A DNA stretch of 64,000 bases, taken from Ridgeia piscesae. Taxonomy: Eukaryota > Annelida > Polychaeta > Sabellida > Siboglinidae. The notes beneath the pieces are model-generated. The model was not told the DNA's origin. It did no database searches and saw only the letters and a list, made by a program, of their open reading frames with translations. Shown piece by piece: positions 22,296 through 37,200 of this stretch (position 1 is the first letter of the stretch; every line of letters begins with the position of its first letter). The stretch spans positions 141,001 to 205,000 of the forward strand of contig JAODUO010001065.1 of NCBI GenBank assembly GCA_025642075.2, in the 5' to 3' direction. A program made the position numbers and the translations under genes.

Positions 22296-25200
22296 CTGCA
22301 ATGGACAGACGAGGTCAGAGCAAAGTTAAAACAACAGTGTCCAGTCCTCAGGACTTGCAAAGACACTTCACATGCGACTCCATGGTAGACGTGGTCAGCC
22401 ATGTCAGCTTTCACTCTCAAACAACACTCATTCAGTAATGACTAACACAAAATCACAACAGCCGCACGAGAGAATCCAGTGACACAAGAGACAGGACTGA
22501 GACAATGACACCACCGCCACGTCACAACAAAGTTAGAAACATTTTGTGGCCATTTGCGGCAGGTTCCATTTGTGGCTGGCTAAGGAAACGAAACACGTGT
22601 CTGGCTGCTTTTGACTGTTAAAGGTCTAACGGATTAAATTATACGTCTGTAGAAGGAACACAATAGTGCGTGGCTGAGGCTTCTTTGGAACACCTTTGAG
22701 ATATGTCTATACACAAACTGGCTGAACAACTGATGCTGTCTGTCCCATGTCTACAGCTTACCACAACAACGCATCAGTGTTACACAGACCCCTAAATGTT
22801 ACACATGGCACATCTGAGTAGATGAGTGATATATATAGAGACGTCATACCTGACTAGATGAGTGAGATATAGAGACGTCATACTTGGCTAGATAAGTGAG
22901 ATATAGAGATGTCACACCTGACTAGATGAGTGAGATACAAAGACGTCATACCTGATTAGATGAGTGACATGTAGAGACGTCATACCTGACTAGGTGAGTG
23001 AAATACAGAGACGTCATACCTGACTAGATGAGTGACATAATTATAGAGATGTCATTCCTAACTAGATGAGTGACATATAGAGACGTCATACCTGACTAGA
23101 TGAGTGAGATATAGAGACGTCACACCTGACTAGATGAGTGAAATATAGAGACGTCATACCTGACTAGATGAGTGAGATATAGAGACGTCATACCTGACTA
23201 GATGAGTGAGATATAGAGACGTCATACCTGACTAGATGAGTGAGATATAGAGACGTCACACCTGACTAGATGAGTGAAATATAGAGACGTCATACCTGAC
23301 TAGATGAGTGAGATATAGAGACGTCATACCTGACTAGATGAGTGAGATATAGAGACTCATACCTGACTAGATGAGTGAAGATATAGAGACGTCACACCTG
23401 ACTAGATGAGTGAAATATAGAGACGTCATACCTGACTAGATGAGTGAGATATAGAGACGTCATACCTGACTAGATGAGTGAGATATAGAGACGTCATACC
23501 TGACTAGATGAGTGAGATATAGAGACGTCATACCTGACTAGATGAGTGAATATAGAGACGTCATACCTGACTAGATGAGTGAGTATAGAGACGCATACCT
23601 GACTAGATGAGTGAGATATAGAGACGTCACCTGACTAGATGAGTGAGATATAGAGACGTCATACCTGACTAGATGAGTGAGATATAGAGACGTCATACCT
23701 GACTAGATGAGTGAGATATAGAGACGTCATACCTGACTAGATGAGTGAAATATAGAGACGTCATACCTGACTAGATGAGTGAGCATCATGACGAGACTCA
23801 ACCTGATCTAGATGAGTGAGATGACAGAGCAGAACATACCTGACTATCAGGGTCTGACAGACCTGCAAACAATGATCTAGTTCAGGGTCTGACAGACCTG
23901 CAAACAATGATCTAGTTCAGGGTCTGACAGACCTGCAAACAATGATCTAGTTCAGGGTCTGACAACCTGCAAACAATGCTCTAGTTCAGGGTCTGACAGA
24001 CCTGCAAACAATGATCTAGTTCAGGGTCTGACAGACCTGCAAACAATGATCTAGTTCAGGGTCTGACAGACCTGCAAACAATACTCTAGTTCAGGGTCTG
24101 ACAGACCTGCAAACAATGATCTAGTTCAGGGTCTGACAGACCTGCAAACAATGATCTAGTTCAGGGTCTGACAGACCTGCAAACAATGATCTAGTTCAGG
24201 GTCTGACAGACCTGCAAACAATGATCTAGTTCAGGGTCTGACAGACCTGCAAACAATGATCTAGTTCAGGGTCTGACAGACCTGCAAACAATGATCTAGT
24301 TCAGGGTCTGACAGACCTGCAAACAATACTCTAGTTCAGGGTCTGACAGACCTGCAAACAATGATCTAGTTCAGGGTCTGACAGACCTGCAAACAATGAT
24401 CTAGTTCAGGGTCTGACAGACCTGCAAACAATACTCTAGTTCAGGGTCTGACAGACCTGCAAACAATGATCTAGTTCAGGGTCTGACAGACCTGCAAACA
24501 ATGATCTAGTTCAGGGTCTGACAGACCTGCAAACAATACTCTAGTTCAGGGTCTGACAGACCTGCAAACAATGATCTAATTCAGGGTCTGACAGGCTGCA
24601 AACAATGATCTAGTTCAGGGTCTGACAGACCTGCAAACAATGATCTAGTTCAGGGTCTGACAGACCTGCAAACAATGATCTAGTTCAGGGTCTGACAGAC
24701 CTGCAAACAATGATCTAGTTCAGGGTCTGACAGACCTGCAAACAATTATCTAGTTCAGGGTCTGACAGACCTGCAAACAATGATCTAGTTCAGGGTCTGA
24801 CAGACCTGCAAACAATGATCTAGTTCAGGGTCTGACAGACTTGAATGTAGTGGTCTAGTTCAGGTTCTAACGGACCACATGATCTGACTGATGTGTCCAG
24901 TGTCTCGTGGTCTGTCCACATCATATTTTTGCATGTAACTTCCATCAAGCTTTGCCTTTGCTAATTGATTATATTTTTCCTATTTTTATTTAAAAAAATT
25001 ATGTTATGATATGTAAATTATGTATTAACACTGTGTAAGTTCAACTAAGTCAGTTACTATTTTTTACAGATCCATATTACAATAATTTTTTGAATATCCT
25101 GCACAAACGTGCGCACAGGCGTGCTGTGTAATTAATGTTTACTGGTGTCCCCCACTAGGTGAGGGTACTAACTTATTGATGCCCTCAACCAGATGAAGGT

Positions 25201-28200
25201 ACTCAGTGATGCCCTCAACTAGGTGGGGGTACTTACTGACTCCCTCCACTAGGTGGGGTACTTACTGATGCCCTCCACTAGGTGAGGGTACTTACTGATG
25301 CCCTCCACTAGGTGGGGTATTTACTTATGCCCTCCACTAGGTGAAGGTACTTGCTGATTCCCTCCACTAGGTGGGGATACTTACTGATGCCCTCCACTAG
25401 GTGGGGTAGTTACTGATGCCCTCCACTAGGTGGGGTACTTACTGATGCCCTCCACTAGGTGGGGTACTTACTGATGCCCTCCACTAGGTGAGGGTACTTA
25501 CTGATGCCCTCCACTAGGTGGGGTACTTACTGATGCCCTCCACTAGGTGGGGTACTTACTGATGCCCTCCACTAGGTGGGGTACTTACTGATGCCCTCCA
25601 CTAGGTGGGGTACTTACTGATGCCCTCCACTAGGTGGGGTACTTACTGATGCCCTCCACTAGGTGGGGTACTTACTGATGCCCTCCACTAGGTGGGGTAC
25701 TTACTGATGCCCTCCACTAGGTGGGGTACTTACTGATGCCCTCCACTAGGTGGGGTACTTACTGATGCCCTCCACTAGGTGGGGATACTTACTGATGCCC
25801 TCCACTAGGTGGGGTACTTACTGATGCCCTCCACTAGGTGGGGATACTTACTGATGCCCTCCACTAGGTGGGGATACTTACTGATGCCCTCCACTAGGTG
25901 GGGATAGTTACTGATGCCCTCCACTAGGTGGGGATAGTTACTGATGCCCTCCACTAGGTGGGGATAGTTACTGATGCCCTCCACTAGGTGGGGATACTTA
26001 CTGATGCCCTCCACTAGGTGGGGATACTTACTGATGCCCTCCACTAGGTGGGGATACTTACTGATGCCCTCCACTAGGTGGGGTACTTACTGATGCCCTC
26101 CACTAGGTGGGGATACTTACTGATGCCCTCCACTAGGTGGGGATACTTACTGATGCCCTCCACTAGGTGGGGATAGTTACTGATGCCCTCCACTAGGTGG
26201 GGATACTTACTGATGCCCTCCACTAGGTGGGGATAGCTTACTGATGCCCTCCACTAGGTGGGGATAGTTACTGATGCCCTCCACTAGGTGGGGATAGCTT
26301 ACTGATGCCCTCCACTAGGTGGGGATACTTACTGATGCCCTCCACTAGGTGGGGATAGTTACTGATGCCCTCCACTATGTGGGGATACTTACTGATGCCC
26401 TCCACTAGGTGGGGATAGTTACTGATGCCCTCCACTAGGTGGGGTACTTACTGATGCCCTCCACTATGTGGGGATACTTACTGATGCCCTCCACTAGGTG
26501 GGGATAGTTACTGATGCCCTCCACTAGGTGGGGATACTTACTGATGCCCTCCACTAGGTGGGGATAGTTACTGATGCCCTCCACTATGTGGGGATACTTA
26601 CTGATGCCCTCCACTAGGTGGGGATAGTTACTGATGCCCTCCACTAGGTGGGGATACTTACTGATGCCCTCCACTAGGTGGGGATAGTTACTGATACCCT
26701 CCACTAGGTGGGGTACTTACTGATGCCCTACACTATGTGGGGATACTTACTGATGCCCTCCACTAGGTGGGGATAGTTACTGATGCCCTCCACTAGGTGG
26801 GGATACTTACTGATGCCCTCCACTAGGTGGGGATAGTTACTGATGCCCTCCACTATGTGGGGATACTTACTGATGCCCTCCACTAGGTGGGGATAGTTAC
26901 TGATGCCCTCCACTAGGTGGGGTACTTACTGATGCCCTCCACTATGTGGGGATACTTACTGATGCCCTCCACTAGGTGGGGATACTTACTGATGCCCTCC
27001 ACTAGGTGGGGATACTTACTGATGCCCTCCACTAGGTGGGGATAGTTACTGATGCCCTCCACTAGGTGGGGATACTTACTGATGCCCTCCACTAGGTGGG
27101 GGTAGAGGTGGTCGGTAAAGAGAGCCTCTGGTAGTTCCCTGTAGTATAGTTTCAGGAGGCAGGTGACGACATGGATGTCTGTGTCTGCCAGCAGCTGAAC
27201 CGCCCCACGACTGTCTGAAACACAACCTCCCCATCAGACTGACTGACTCCCCACACAGCAACAACTCAATCAGCTAGTGAGCTTAAAATAATCCTATGTG
27301 AAGTAATAGTGCGAGAGGCGACCTCTGCCAGATTAGGACTATGTTGGTAATATAGCTGGTTTACTCAGGCAGAATGTTTTAATTGGAATGATCAGCCTTC
27401 AGGAACTACTTCTATGCTTAATTGGCTGAGACAGCTGATCAAGGAATATCGTGTCTTTAAAAACGTGTCTTGGTTTCACCAAACAGATAACTTTATTTGA
27501 CTTTATTTTGCAGTGCGATTTCATAAGTTTGTTATTAGGAAAGAAATTGTATCCGCCCACCTCCCTGTGCTACAATAGTTGTATTGTGCATTGTAGTTAC
27601 AGTGTACTCAGGGTTTTTAGTGCAGTAAATAAAGCAGTGACCCCCACCGAAATGGTGTCAATTATAAATATAGTGTAGGGATATAGTTATAGTGTTGGTG
27701 GTTGTTAATATATCTAGGTTATGTAGGACCTTGTAGGTATTAATACCAATAGTTTTTGGGCCGGCATGCTTGCTGTGACAATGTACTGGTGTTGTTTACA
27801 TCAGATGTGAATAAATAAAATTAAATGTCATTAAGTTGGACTACTTCAATCTACATTAGTCTCGCATTTCTGCTTTGCATAGGATGTGACACTTGGTTCA
27901 TACAAACATTTGTTTGTCATGAGTGCAACGATTATTCACATTATTCATCTCCATCTAACCTCCCCTTATCTACGTGTAACATCCCCTTGTCTACGTGTAA
28001 CCTCCCCTTGTCTACGCGTAACCTCTCCTTGTCTACGCGCAACCTCCCCTTATCTACGCGCAACCTCCCCTTATCTACGCGCAACCTCCCCTTATCTACG
28101 CGCAACCTCCCCTTATCTACGCGCAACCTCCCCTTATCTACGCGCAACCTCCCCTTATCTACGCGCAACCTCCCCTTATCTACGCGCAACCTCCCCTTAT

Positions 28201-31200
28201 CTACGCGCAACCTCCCCTTATCTACGCGCAACCTCCCCTTATCTACGCGCAACCTCCCCTTATCTACGCGCAACCTCCCCTTATCTACGCGCAACCTCCC
28301 CTTATCTACGCGCAACCTCCCCTTATCTACGCGCAACCTCCCCTTATCTACGCGCAACCTCCCCTTATCTACGCGCAACCTCCCCTTATCTACGCGCAAC
28401 CTCCCCTTATCTACGCGCAACCTCCCCTTATCTACGCGCAACCTCCCCTTATCTACGCGCAACCTCCCCTTATCTACGCGCAACCTCCCCTTATCTACGC
28501 GCAACCTCCCCTTATCTACGCGCAACCTCCCCTTATCTACGCGCAACCTCCCCTTATCTACGCGCAACCTCCCCTTATCTACGCGCAACCTCCCCTTATC
28601 TACGCGTAACCTCCCCTTATCTACGCGTAACCTCAACAACAAATCATTCCAACAGATCCAGTGACACTTAGAACTGTCACAAACAGATGGCACGTGTTAG
28701 AGACAACAGTAACAGAGAAAGAACTAATTAATCAGGGCAGTACTTCTCTCATACGCCTTCTTCAGCGACTGTATTTGTCCTGACAGTCCAGAGACGCGGT
28801 AAAGTCCAGTCTCCCCAAGACCTGCTCCAACACAACAGAAGAACCAGTACAAGTGGTCATTAGTTCAACCACACCAATGGAAGATTTAGTTTCTGTATAT
28901 TTTCACTTGTGTTAATTGTTAATTGATGTCCGAAAAAGGACGCGGCCAATTAGCAGAAGTAGAAGACACTCAACGGCTTCTTGCTTGAACAATTCTGCTT
29001 TCTGTTACTGTTATACAAAAATCTACTGGGCCAAAATGTCAACCAAATTACAACAACAGGTCTGACCCCTGCAGTTGGATGACTTTAGCAATGGGTCAAC
29101 TGACAGATGGGTCAATGGCAGCTAGATGTGACTTGTAATTGTAACGAGAGAAATCTCACCTCTATTTTCCACTTCCTCAATACAACTCGTCACAATGATT
29201 GGAACCTGCACGCCTTCTCGCCTGCAAACACAAAACACTGCACTACCACACACAAACACTAAACACTGCACTACCACATACAAACATAAAACACTGCACT
29301 ATCACACACAAACACAAAACACTGCATTACCACACACAAACACTAAACTCTGTGATACCACACACAAACACTAAACACTGTGATACCACACACAAACATT
29401 AAACACTGTGATACCACACAAACACTAAACACTGTGATACCACACACAAACATTAAACTCTGTGATATCACACACAAACACTAAACACTGTGATACCACA
29501 CACAAAAACTAAACACTGTGATACCACACACAAACACTAAACACTGTGATACTACACACAAACATTAAACTCTGTGATATCACACACAAACACTAAACAC
29601 TGTGATACCACACACAAACACTAAACACTGTGATACCACACAAACATTAAACACTGTGATACCACACAAACATTAAACTCTGTGATATCACACACAAACA
29701 CTAAACACTGTGATACCACACACAAAAACTAAACACTGTGATACCACACAAACACTAAACACTGTGATACCACACACAAACACTAAACACTGTGATACCA
29801 CACACAAACACTAAACATTGCGATACCACACACAAACACTAAACATTGTGATACCACACACAAACACTAAACATTGTGATACCACACACAAACACTAAAC
29901 ACTGTGATACCACACAAACACTAAACACTGTGATACCACACAAACACTAAACACTGTGATACCACACACAAACACTAAACATTGTGATACCACACACAAA
30001 CACTAAACACTGTGATACCACACAAACACTAAACACTGTGATACCACACACAAACACTAAACACTGTGATACCACACACAAACACTAAACATTGTGATAC
30101 CACACACAAACACTAAACACTGTGATACCACACACAAACACTAAACACTGTGATACCACACACAAACACTAAACATTGTGATACCACACACAAACAATAA
30201 ACATTGTGATACCACACAGAAACACTAAACATTGTGATACCACACACAAACACTAAACATTGTGATACCACACACAAACACTAAACATTGTGATACCACA
30301 CACAAACACTAAACACTGTGATACCACACACAAACACTAAACACTGTCATACCACACACAAATACTAAACATTGTGATACCACACACAAACACTAAACAA
30401 CCCGGTATCATATAAAAACATCAGTGCCACATATTGCTCTAACTACAACTATTATTATTAAAATAATTTCTAAATAACTGAATTAGCAAACTGGTCAACA
30501 ATTGTCTTAATAGGTGAGGTTGGTTCAATTCATTCATTTAATACTGTTAATAGATTGTTGTTTCATTCATGACATATATAGTGTAAGTAATAAAGACAGA
30601 TGTCTTCATCAGTGCCACATCTGCCCTGTCTATGCACCTGTTTCACACGTCTTGTCCAAGATAAATTTTGAACATTAAAAACTATTTCTGATGGTCTGAA
30701 TGAAATGAAGATGGTTATAAAACGTCTATAAAAAGTTGTTATGAATTTTGTTCACAAATGATAAATGACTGACAAGATGACCACGACATCATATCAGTAG
30801 AGACCAATCTTGTGACAGTGACATTTCAAGGATGTAGGAAATACATATTTCAGTACAAATACTTACGTGGCAACGACTCCCAGTTTGACCCCAAATATGC
30901 CACCTTTCACGGCAGACGGTGTCCGGCTGAGTGTCTGCTGACTGTTGACATACTTGAGAGACAGAGTGAGCTGCACCTGAATCAACACCATTGTGCACAA
31001 TTTACAACAACTACACCTGCATCAACAGCAATGTGCATTTTATAGAACTACACCTACATCTACAGTAGTGTACACACGTTATAACCACACAAGAATCAAC
31101 AGCAATGGACACATATAACTACATTTCAACAGCAATGTACATGCTATATGACTACACCTGAATCAACAGCAACATACAAACTTTATAGTACACCTGAATC

Positions 31201-34200
31201 AACAGCAATGTACACAGTAGAAGAACTATGCCTGAATCAACAGCAATTATAAACTACACAACAATTAACAGCATTGCACTCACCGACATCAATAACTCAA
31301 TGACACTAATAATAGATCCTTACACAGCTTCATGGTTTCTTTGAGTTAGACTTAATTATCCATGCTGATATAAACCATGGACATATTTACCTTTTCATTG
31401 AGCGAGATCATCTTTTCTTGGAAGTCCCCCCTCAGCCATGCCCTGCTCAACTGTCAAACAAGGTCAAACTTTGCATGTCAAGGTAAGGTAGGTTATTTAG
31501 TAAAGGCTGGTCGCTTATCGTTACACCAAATTTAAGATTTATATATCCTAGATTTAGCACTCCTACGTCAAGCAGTGTGTCTGATGTAAGTGTCAACTAT
31601 TTCAGAGGGAGTTACATCAAGGGCAAATTTGCCAAGCCAGACTGTCTGTCTGATGTAAGTGTCAACTATTTCAGAGGGAGTTACCTCAAGAGCACATTTG
31701 CCAAGCAGACTGTCTGTCTGATGTAAGTGTCAACTATTTCAGAGGGAGTTACCTCAAGGGCAAATTTGCCAAGCAGACTGTCTGTCTGATGTAAGTGTCA
31801 ACTATTTCAGAGGGAGTTACATCAAGGGCAAATTTGCCAAGCAGACTGTCTGTCTGATGTAAGTGTCAACTATTTCAGACGGAGTTACATCAAGGGCAAA
31901 TTTGCCAAGCAGACTGTCTGTCTGATGTAAGTGTCAACTATTTCAGAGGGAGTTACCTCAAGGGCAAATTTGCCAAGCAGACTGTCTGTCTGATGTAAGT
32001 GTCAACTATTTCAGACGGAGTTACATCAAGGGCAAATTTGCCAAGCAGACTGTCTGTCTGATGTGTCAACTAGACCAAAGGGAGTTACCTCAAGAGCACA
32101 TTTGCCAAGCAGACTGTCTGTCTCATTGCCGAGCTTGTAGCACAGGATCCTCAGTGTCTGGGCTCCATCCAGATCTATCTCAAAACCCTGTAACACAACA
32201 TCAACATACTGTATGACAATGGGAAGACACAGGTAAATAAAGGTAAGTTCTTGTGTAGTGTGTGTCAGGGAGCTTTGCACTTCATTCCCAGCTTATCTGT
32301 TTGTTTGAATATCACAGCGCCTTATGGAAGCATTCAGCCATGCAGCAATTATTGAACAAATATTATTCACATACATATTTCCAGCACACACTGTGACAGC
32401 CAATAGCCAGGTAGTCACCCACACAGCTGAGTGATGTACACTGGTCATAATATAAATATACAAAAGGAAATGAAAAACAATTGTAAAAGATATATATCAA
32501 TAGAAACATAAAATACAACTAAGATGTAAACAATTTAAGAAACAATTAAATAGATATGGAAGTGTATAAAAGCACCATTAAACAATATGGTGTTTTGCCC
32601 ATTTATGCCGCGTTGGCACAAATGCTGTGTTTACAGAATTATGTCCACTGTACTTAACACAGATTTATAGCTACACAATGTACACTGTACTTAGCACCAA
32701 GCTATAGCCTGTACACTGTACTTAGCACCAAGCTATATGTTGTACACTATACTTAGCACCAAGCTATAGCCTGTACACTGTACTTAGCACCAAGCTATAT
32801 GTTGTACACTGTACTTAGCACCAAGCTATAGCCTGTACACTGTACTTAACACAAAGCTACACGGTGTACACTGTACTTAGCACCAAGCTATAGCCTGTAC
32901 ACTGTACTTAACACAAAGCTACACGATGTACACTGTACTTAGCACCAAGCTATAGCCTGTACACTGTACTTAACACAAAGCTACACGATGTACACTGTAC
33001 TTAGCACCAAGCTATAGCCTGTACACTGTACTTAACCCAAAGCTACATGATGTACACTGTACTTAGCATCAGGCTATAGCGTGTACAGTGTACTTAACCC
33101 AAAGCTACATGTACACTGTACTTAGCACCAGGCTATAGCATGTACAGTGTACTTAACACAAAGCTGAGTTTACCTCATTCCACACAGGCTCGGCTGACCC
33201 ACATACGATGCTGGTCTTGGCTTTGTTGCAGAAGTGTCCAAAGGCGTCTGTCTCCATTGTACAGAAGCAGTCTGTGACAAGCAAGCATGGGACACAACTT
33301 CATAAAATGTCACAGGCACGAATGAGTAGTTCTGAACGATTTAAAGGCAAAACATGTCGCATGCAAATTTTTTATTTTGTAATTTGCCCAAATCAAGATA
33401 CTTTCCAATAAACACAAGTTGAGCTAGGATACTGCCTAATGTATATAAACACACGTTAAATCCTCATTGAATGACATGCACAAGAGTGTTTTCAAAATGC
33501 GATAAGCACCATCTCGCTTTTTAAACAAAAGCAATCAATCCACTTTGAGCCGTGTCCCACCAGTACCTATGTGGAGTGACATATGTTGTATGGATTTGCT
33601 CATTATTACATTACGTAACAAATCTGCAAAAAGATGTCAGATTCTGCTTCCACTGGCTGTGATTTTGGATTCTTAATGTGTCCCAAGTTCATTTACAAGC
33701 ATCTATTTAAACTTGTTCTCAAAACGAAGACAATTTATATATTATATTTTAACCTTTTGATCTCAGACCTAGTCTTTATGGTTCAACTTTGACCCTAGGA
33801 ATGATCTGTAATTTTTTTTTCAAAGTTCAAACCAGCATTAGCTTTTCTAAAAACAATACACTAAACAAATTAACTTACTTTGGAGCTTAACTTTGAGAAA
33901 CGTACGATGTTTCCACCCATCAGCTGTAGGTGTTGATTACGTATATTCAACGAACGATATATTCCATAATAAACTGAAGACCAACTTATGTAAACCATCT
34001 CCACAGAACCAGTGAACAGACTGTTTCAAAATTACATCATATTAGTTAAACGTCCCGTATGAATACTTTGCTACACCAAATCAAAACTACCATTGAACAA
34101 GTTGATTAAAACCTGTCATTCCAGCCTGAAATGTCAGAGTAAAAACCATGTTTAAAATATGCAAATAAAATAACAAGATGTGTGAATTAAAGATGACAGA

Positions 34201-37200
34201 CCACAAGTACAGGTAGTGTGAGGAGACAGCCAGGTACCCCGAGAGCTTACCACAGTCTGTGTCGAGTCCTTGCAACTTGTGGATGGTGACGTACAGAGAG
34301 CCATAGAGGTATTCCTCTTCCAGTCCAAGGTCTGACAAACACAATCATACACTTCTATATTGTTTATATTGAGCATGGTGACAGAGAGCCATAGAAGTAT
34401 TCCTCTTCCAGTCCAAGGTCTGACAAACACAATCATACACTTCTATATTGTTTATATTGAGCATGGTGACAGAGAGCCATAGAAGTATTCCTCTTCCAGT
34501 CCAATGTCTGACAAACACAATCATACACTTCTATATTGTTTATATTGAGCATGGTGACAGAGAGCCATAGAAGTATTCTCTTTCAGTCCAAGGTCTGACA
34601 AACACAATCATACACTTCTATATTGTTTATATTGAGCATGGTGACATAGAGCCATAGAAGTAGTTCTCTTTCAGTCCAAGGTCTGACAAACACAATCATA
34701 CACTTCTATATTGTTTATATTGAGCATGGTGACAGAGAGCCATAGAAGTATTCCTCTTCCAGTCCAAGGTCTGACAAACACAATCATACACTTCTATATT
34801 GTTTATATTGAGCATGGTGACAGAGAGCCATAGAAGTAGTTCTCTTTCAGTCCAAGTCTGACAAACACAATCATACACTTCTATATTGTTTATATTGAGC
34901 ATGGTGACAGAGAGCCATAGAAGTATTCCTCTTCCAGTCCAAGGTCTGACAAACACAATCATACACTTCTATATTGTTTATATTGAGCATGGTGACAGAG
35001 AGCCATAGAAGTATTCCTCTTCCAGTCCAATGTCTGACAAACACAATCATACACTTCTATATTGTTTATATTGAGCATGGTGACAGAGAGCCATAGAAGT
35101 AGTTCTCTTTCAGTCCAAGGTCTGACAAACACAATCATACACTTCTATATTGTTTATATTGAGCATGGTGACAGAGAGCCATAGAAGTATTCCTCTTCCA
35201 GTCCAAGGTCTGACAAACACAATCATACACTTCTATATTGTTTATATTGAGCATGGTGACAGAGAGCCATAGAAGTATTCCTCTTCCAGTCCAATGTCTG
35301 ACAAACACAATCATACACTTCTATATTGTTTATATTGAGCATGGTGACAGAGAGCCATAGAAGTAGTTCTCTTTCAGTCCAAGGTCTGACAAACACAATC
35401 ATACACTTCTATATTGTTTATATTGAGCATGGTGACATAGAGCCATAGAAGTAGTTCTCTTTCAGTCCAAGGTCTGACAAACACAATCATACACTTCTAT
35501 ATTGTTTATATTGAGCATGGTGACAGAGAGCCATAGAAGTATTCCTCTTCCAGTCCAAGGTCTGACAAACACAATCATACACTTCTATATTGTTTATATT
35601 GAGCATGGTGACAGAGAGCCATAGAAGTAGTTCTCTTTCAGTCCAATGTCTGACAAACACAATCATACACTTCTATATTGTTTATATTGAGCATGGTGAC
35701 AGAGAGCCATAGAAGTAGTTCTCTTTCAGTCCAATGTCTGACAAACACAATCATACACTTCTATATTGTTTATATTGAGCATGGTGACAGAGAGCCATAG
35801 AAGTATTCCTCTTCCAGTCCAAGGTCTGACAAACACAATCATACACTTCTATATTGTTTATATTGAGCATGGTGACAGAGAGCCATAGAAGTATTCCTCT
35901 TCCAGTCCAAGGTCTGACAAACACAATCATACACTTCTATATTGTTTATATTGAGCATGGTGACAGAGAGCCATAGAAGTATTCCTCTTCCAGTCCAAGG
36001 TCTGACAAACACAATCATACACTTCTATATTGTTTATATTGAGCATGGTGACAGAGAGCCATAGAAGTATTCCTCTTCCAGTCCAAGGTCTGACAAACAC
36101 AATCATACACTTCTATATTGTTTATATTGAGCATGGTGACATAGAGCCATAGAAGTATGTCTCTTTCAATCCAAGGTTTGACAAATTTACTTAATATTTA
36201 TACAGTGAATGACGGCATAGAGAACCATATAAGTATTCCTCCTCCAGCCAAACGTGTACGGCTCACTGCCTTAACTCATAATTATTTCTATTGGCCTTGC
36301 TAGTTACAGAGACTGTTAGTAGTGGTGCCTGTGAGAGACTGTCGGGAGACTCACCGTCTCTCTCTAGAGTCAGTCGGAAGTCCTGGAGTTTCTACAACAG
36401 ACAAAACAACCTGCCAACAACCAGAGACAGACAGCTGGGTGAACACCAAGTGACAGAACCACACCACTGGTGTCTGTGAAGACATAACACGTACACAAGG
36501 GATTATGGCATACAACTGGTTCCTTCGTGTTGGCATAATATCTTGCCTGTTTACCCAATTTATTTAGATTCTAGTAAAATCTAGTAAAATCTTACATTTC
36601 TAGAAAATTACATAAATTGAGATGTATAAATTTAGACATGACTCTGCTGCTGGACCAATAAGTGCCTATTGTTTCTGTAAACGTGATGTTGCGCACAGCT
36701 GTAATGATGCACCAAATGTCCAATTTTCCCGATACGTACATGAATATACCTGTTAATAGGTTGTTTTCCCTTGTCCCTCTGATTTATAAATACATTATCA
36801 CAAAGTTGACATTTACAGAGAGATTAGTGCAAGTGTACTTTACCTTCTGTGAGTTGATGAGGGTTTGAAGGTCAGGAATGGAGATGTTCACGCTCACTTT
36901 GACTGCAAAAATAAGATGTCTAATGTGTAAATAAACGAACTACCAGTAATCTGTCAACAGATAAAAACTGCATATACTTTTCAAAATAATTGAATTTCGT
37001 TGCTACGTCTGGAAACCTATCAAAGCCCACAGCCATGTGCCACCAGACCTTCAACTCATCTTCAGAAACATGTCCACAATCAGACTGGGTCACATGACAA
37101 CACAGTCAGACTGGGTCACATGACAACACGGTCAGACTGGGTCACATGACAACACGGTCAGACTGGGTCACATGACAATATGGTCAGACTGGGTCACATG

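Noticed and set aside
25145..27079. Possible CRISPR-like or protein repeat locus
   Set aside because: Units are directly adjacent with no spacers, and each is the edge of exon a20 with its donor. The surroundings are clearly animal genes.
27825..28693. Overlapping open frames of 250-280 codons on both strands
   Set aside because: A 21-bp repeat without stops is open in several frames at once; no start context, no unique protein sequence.
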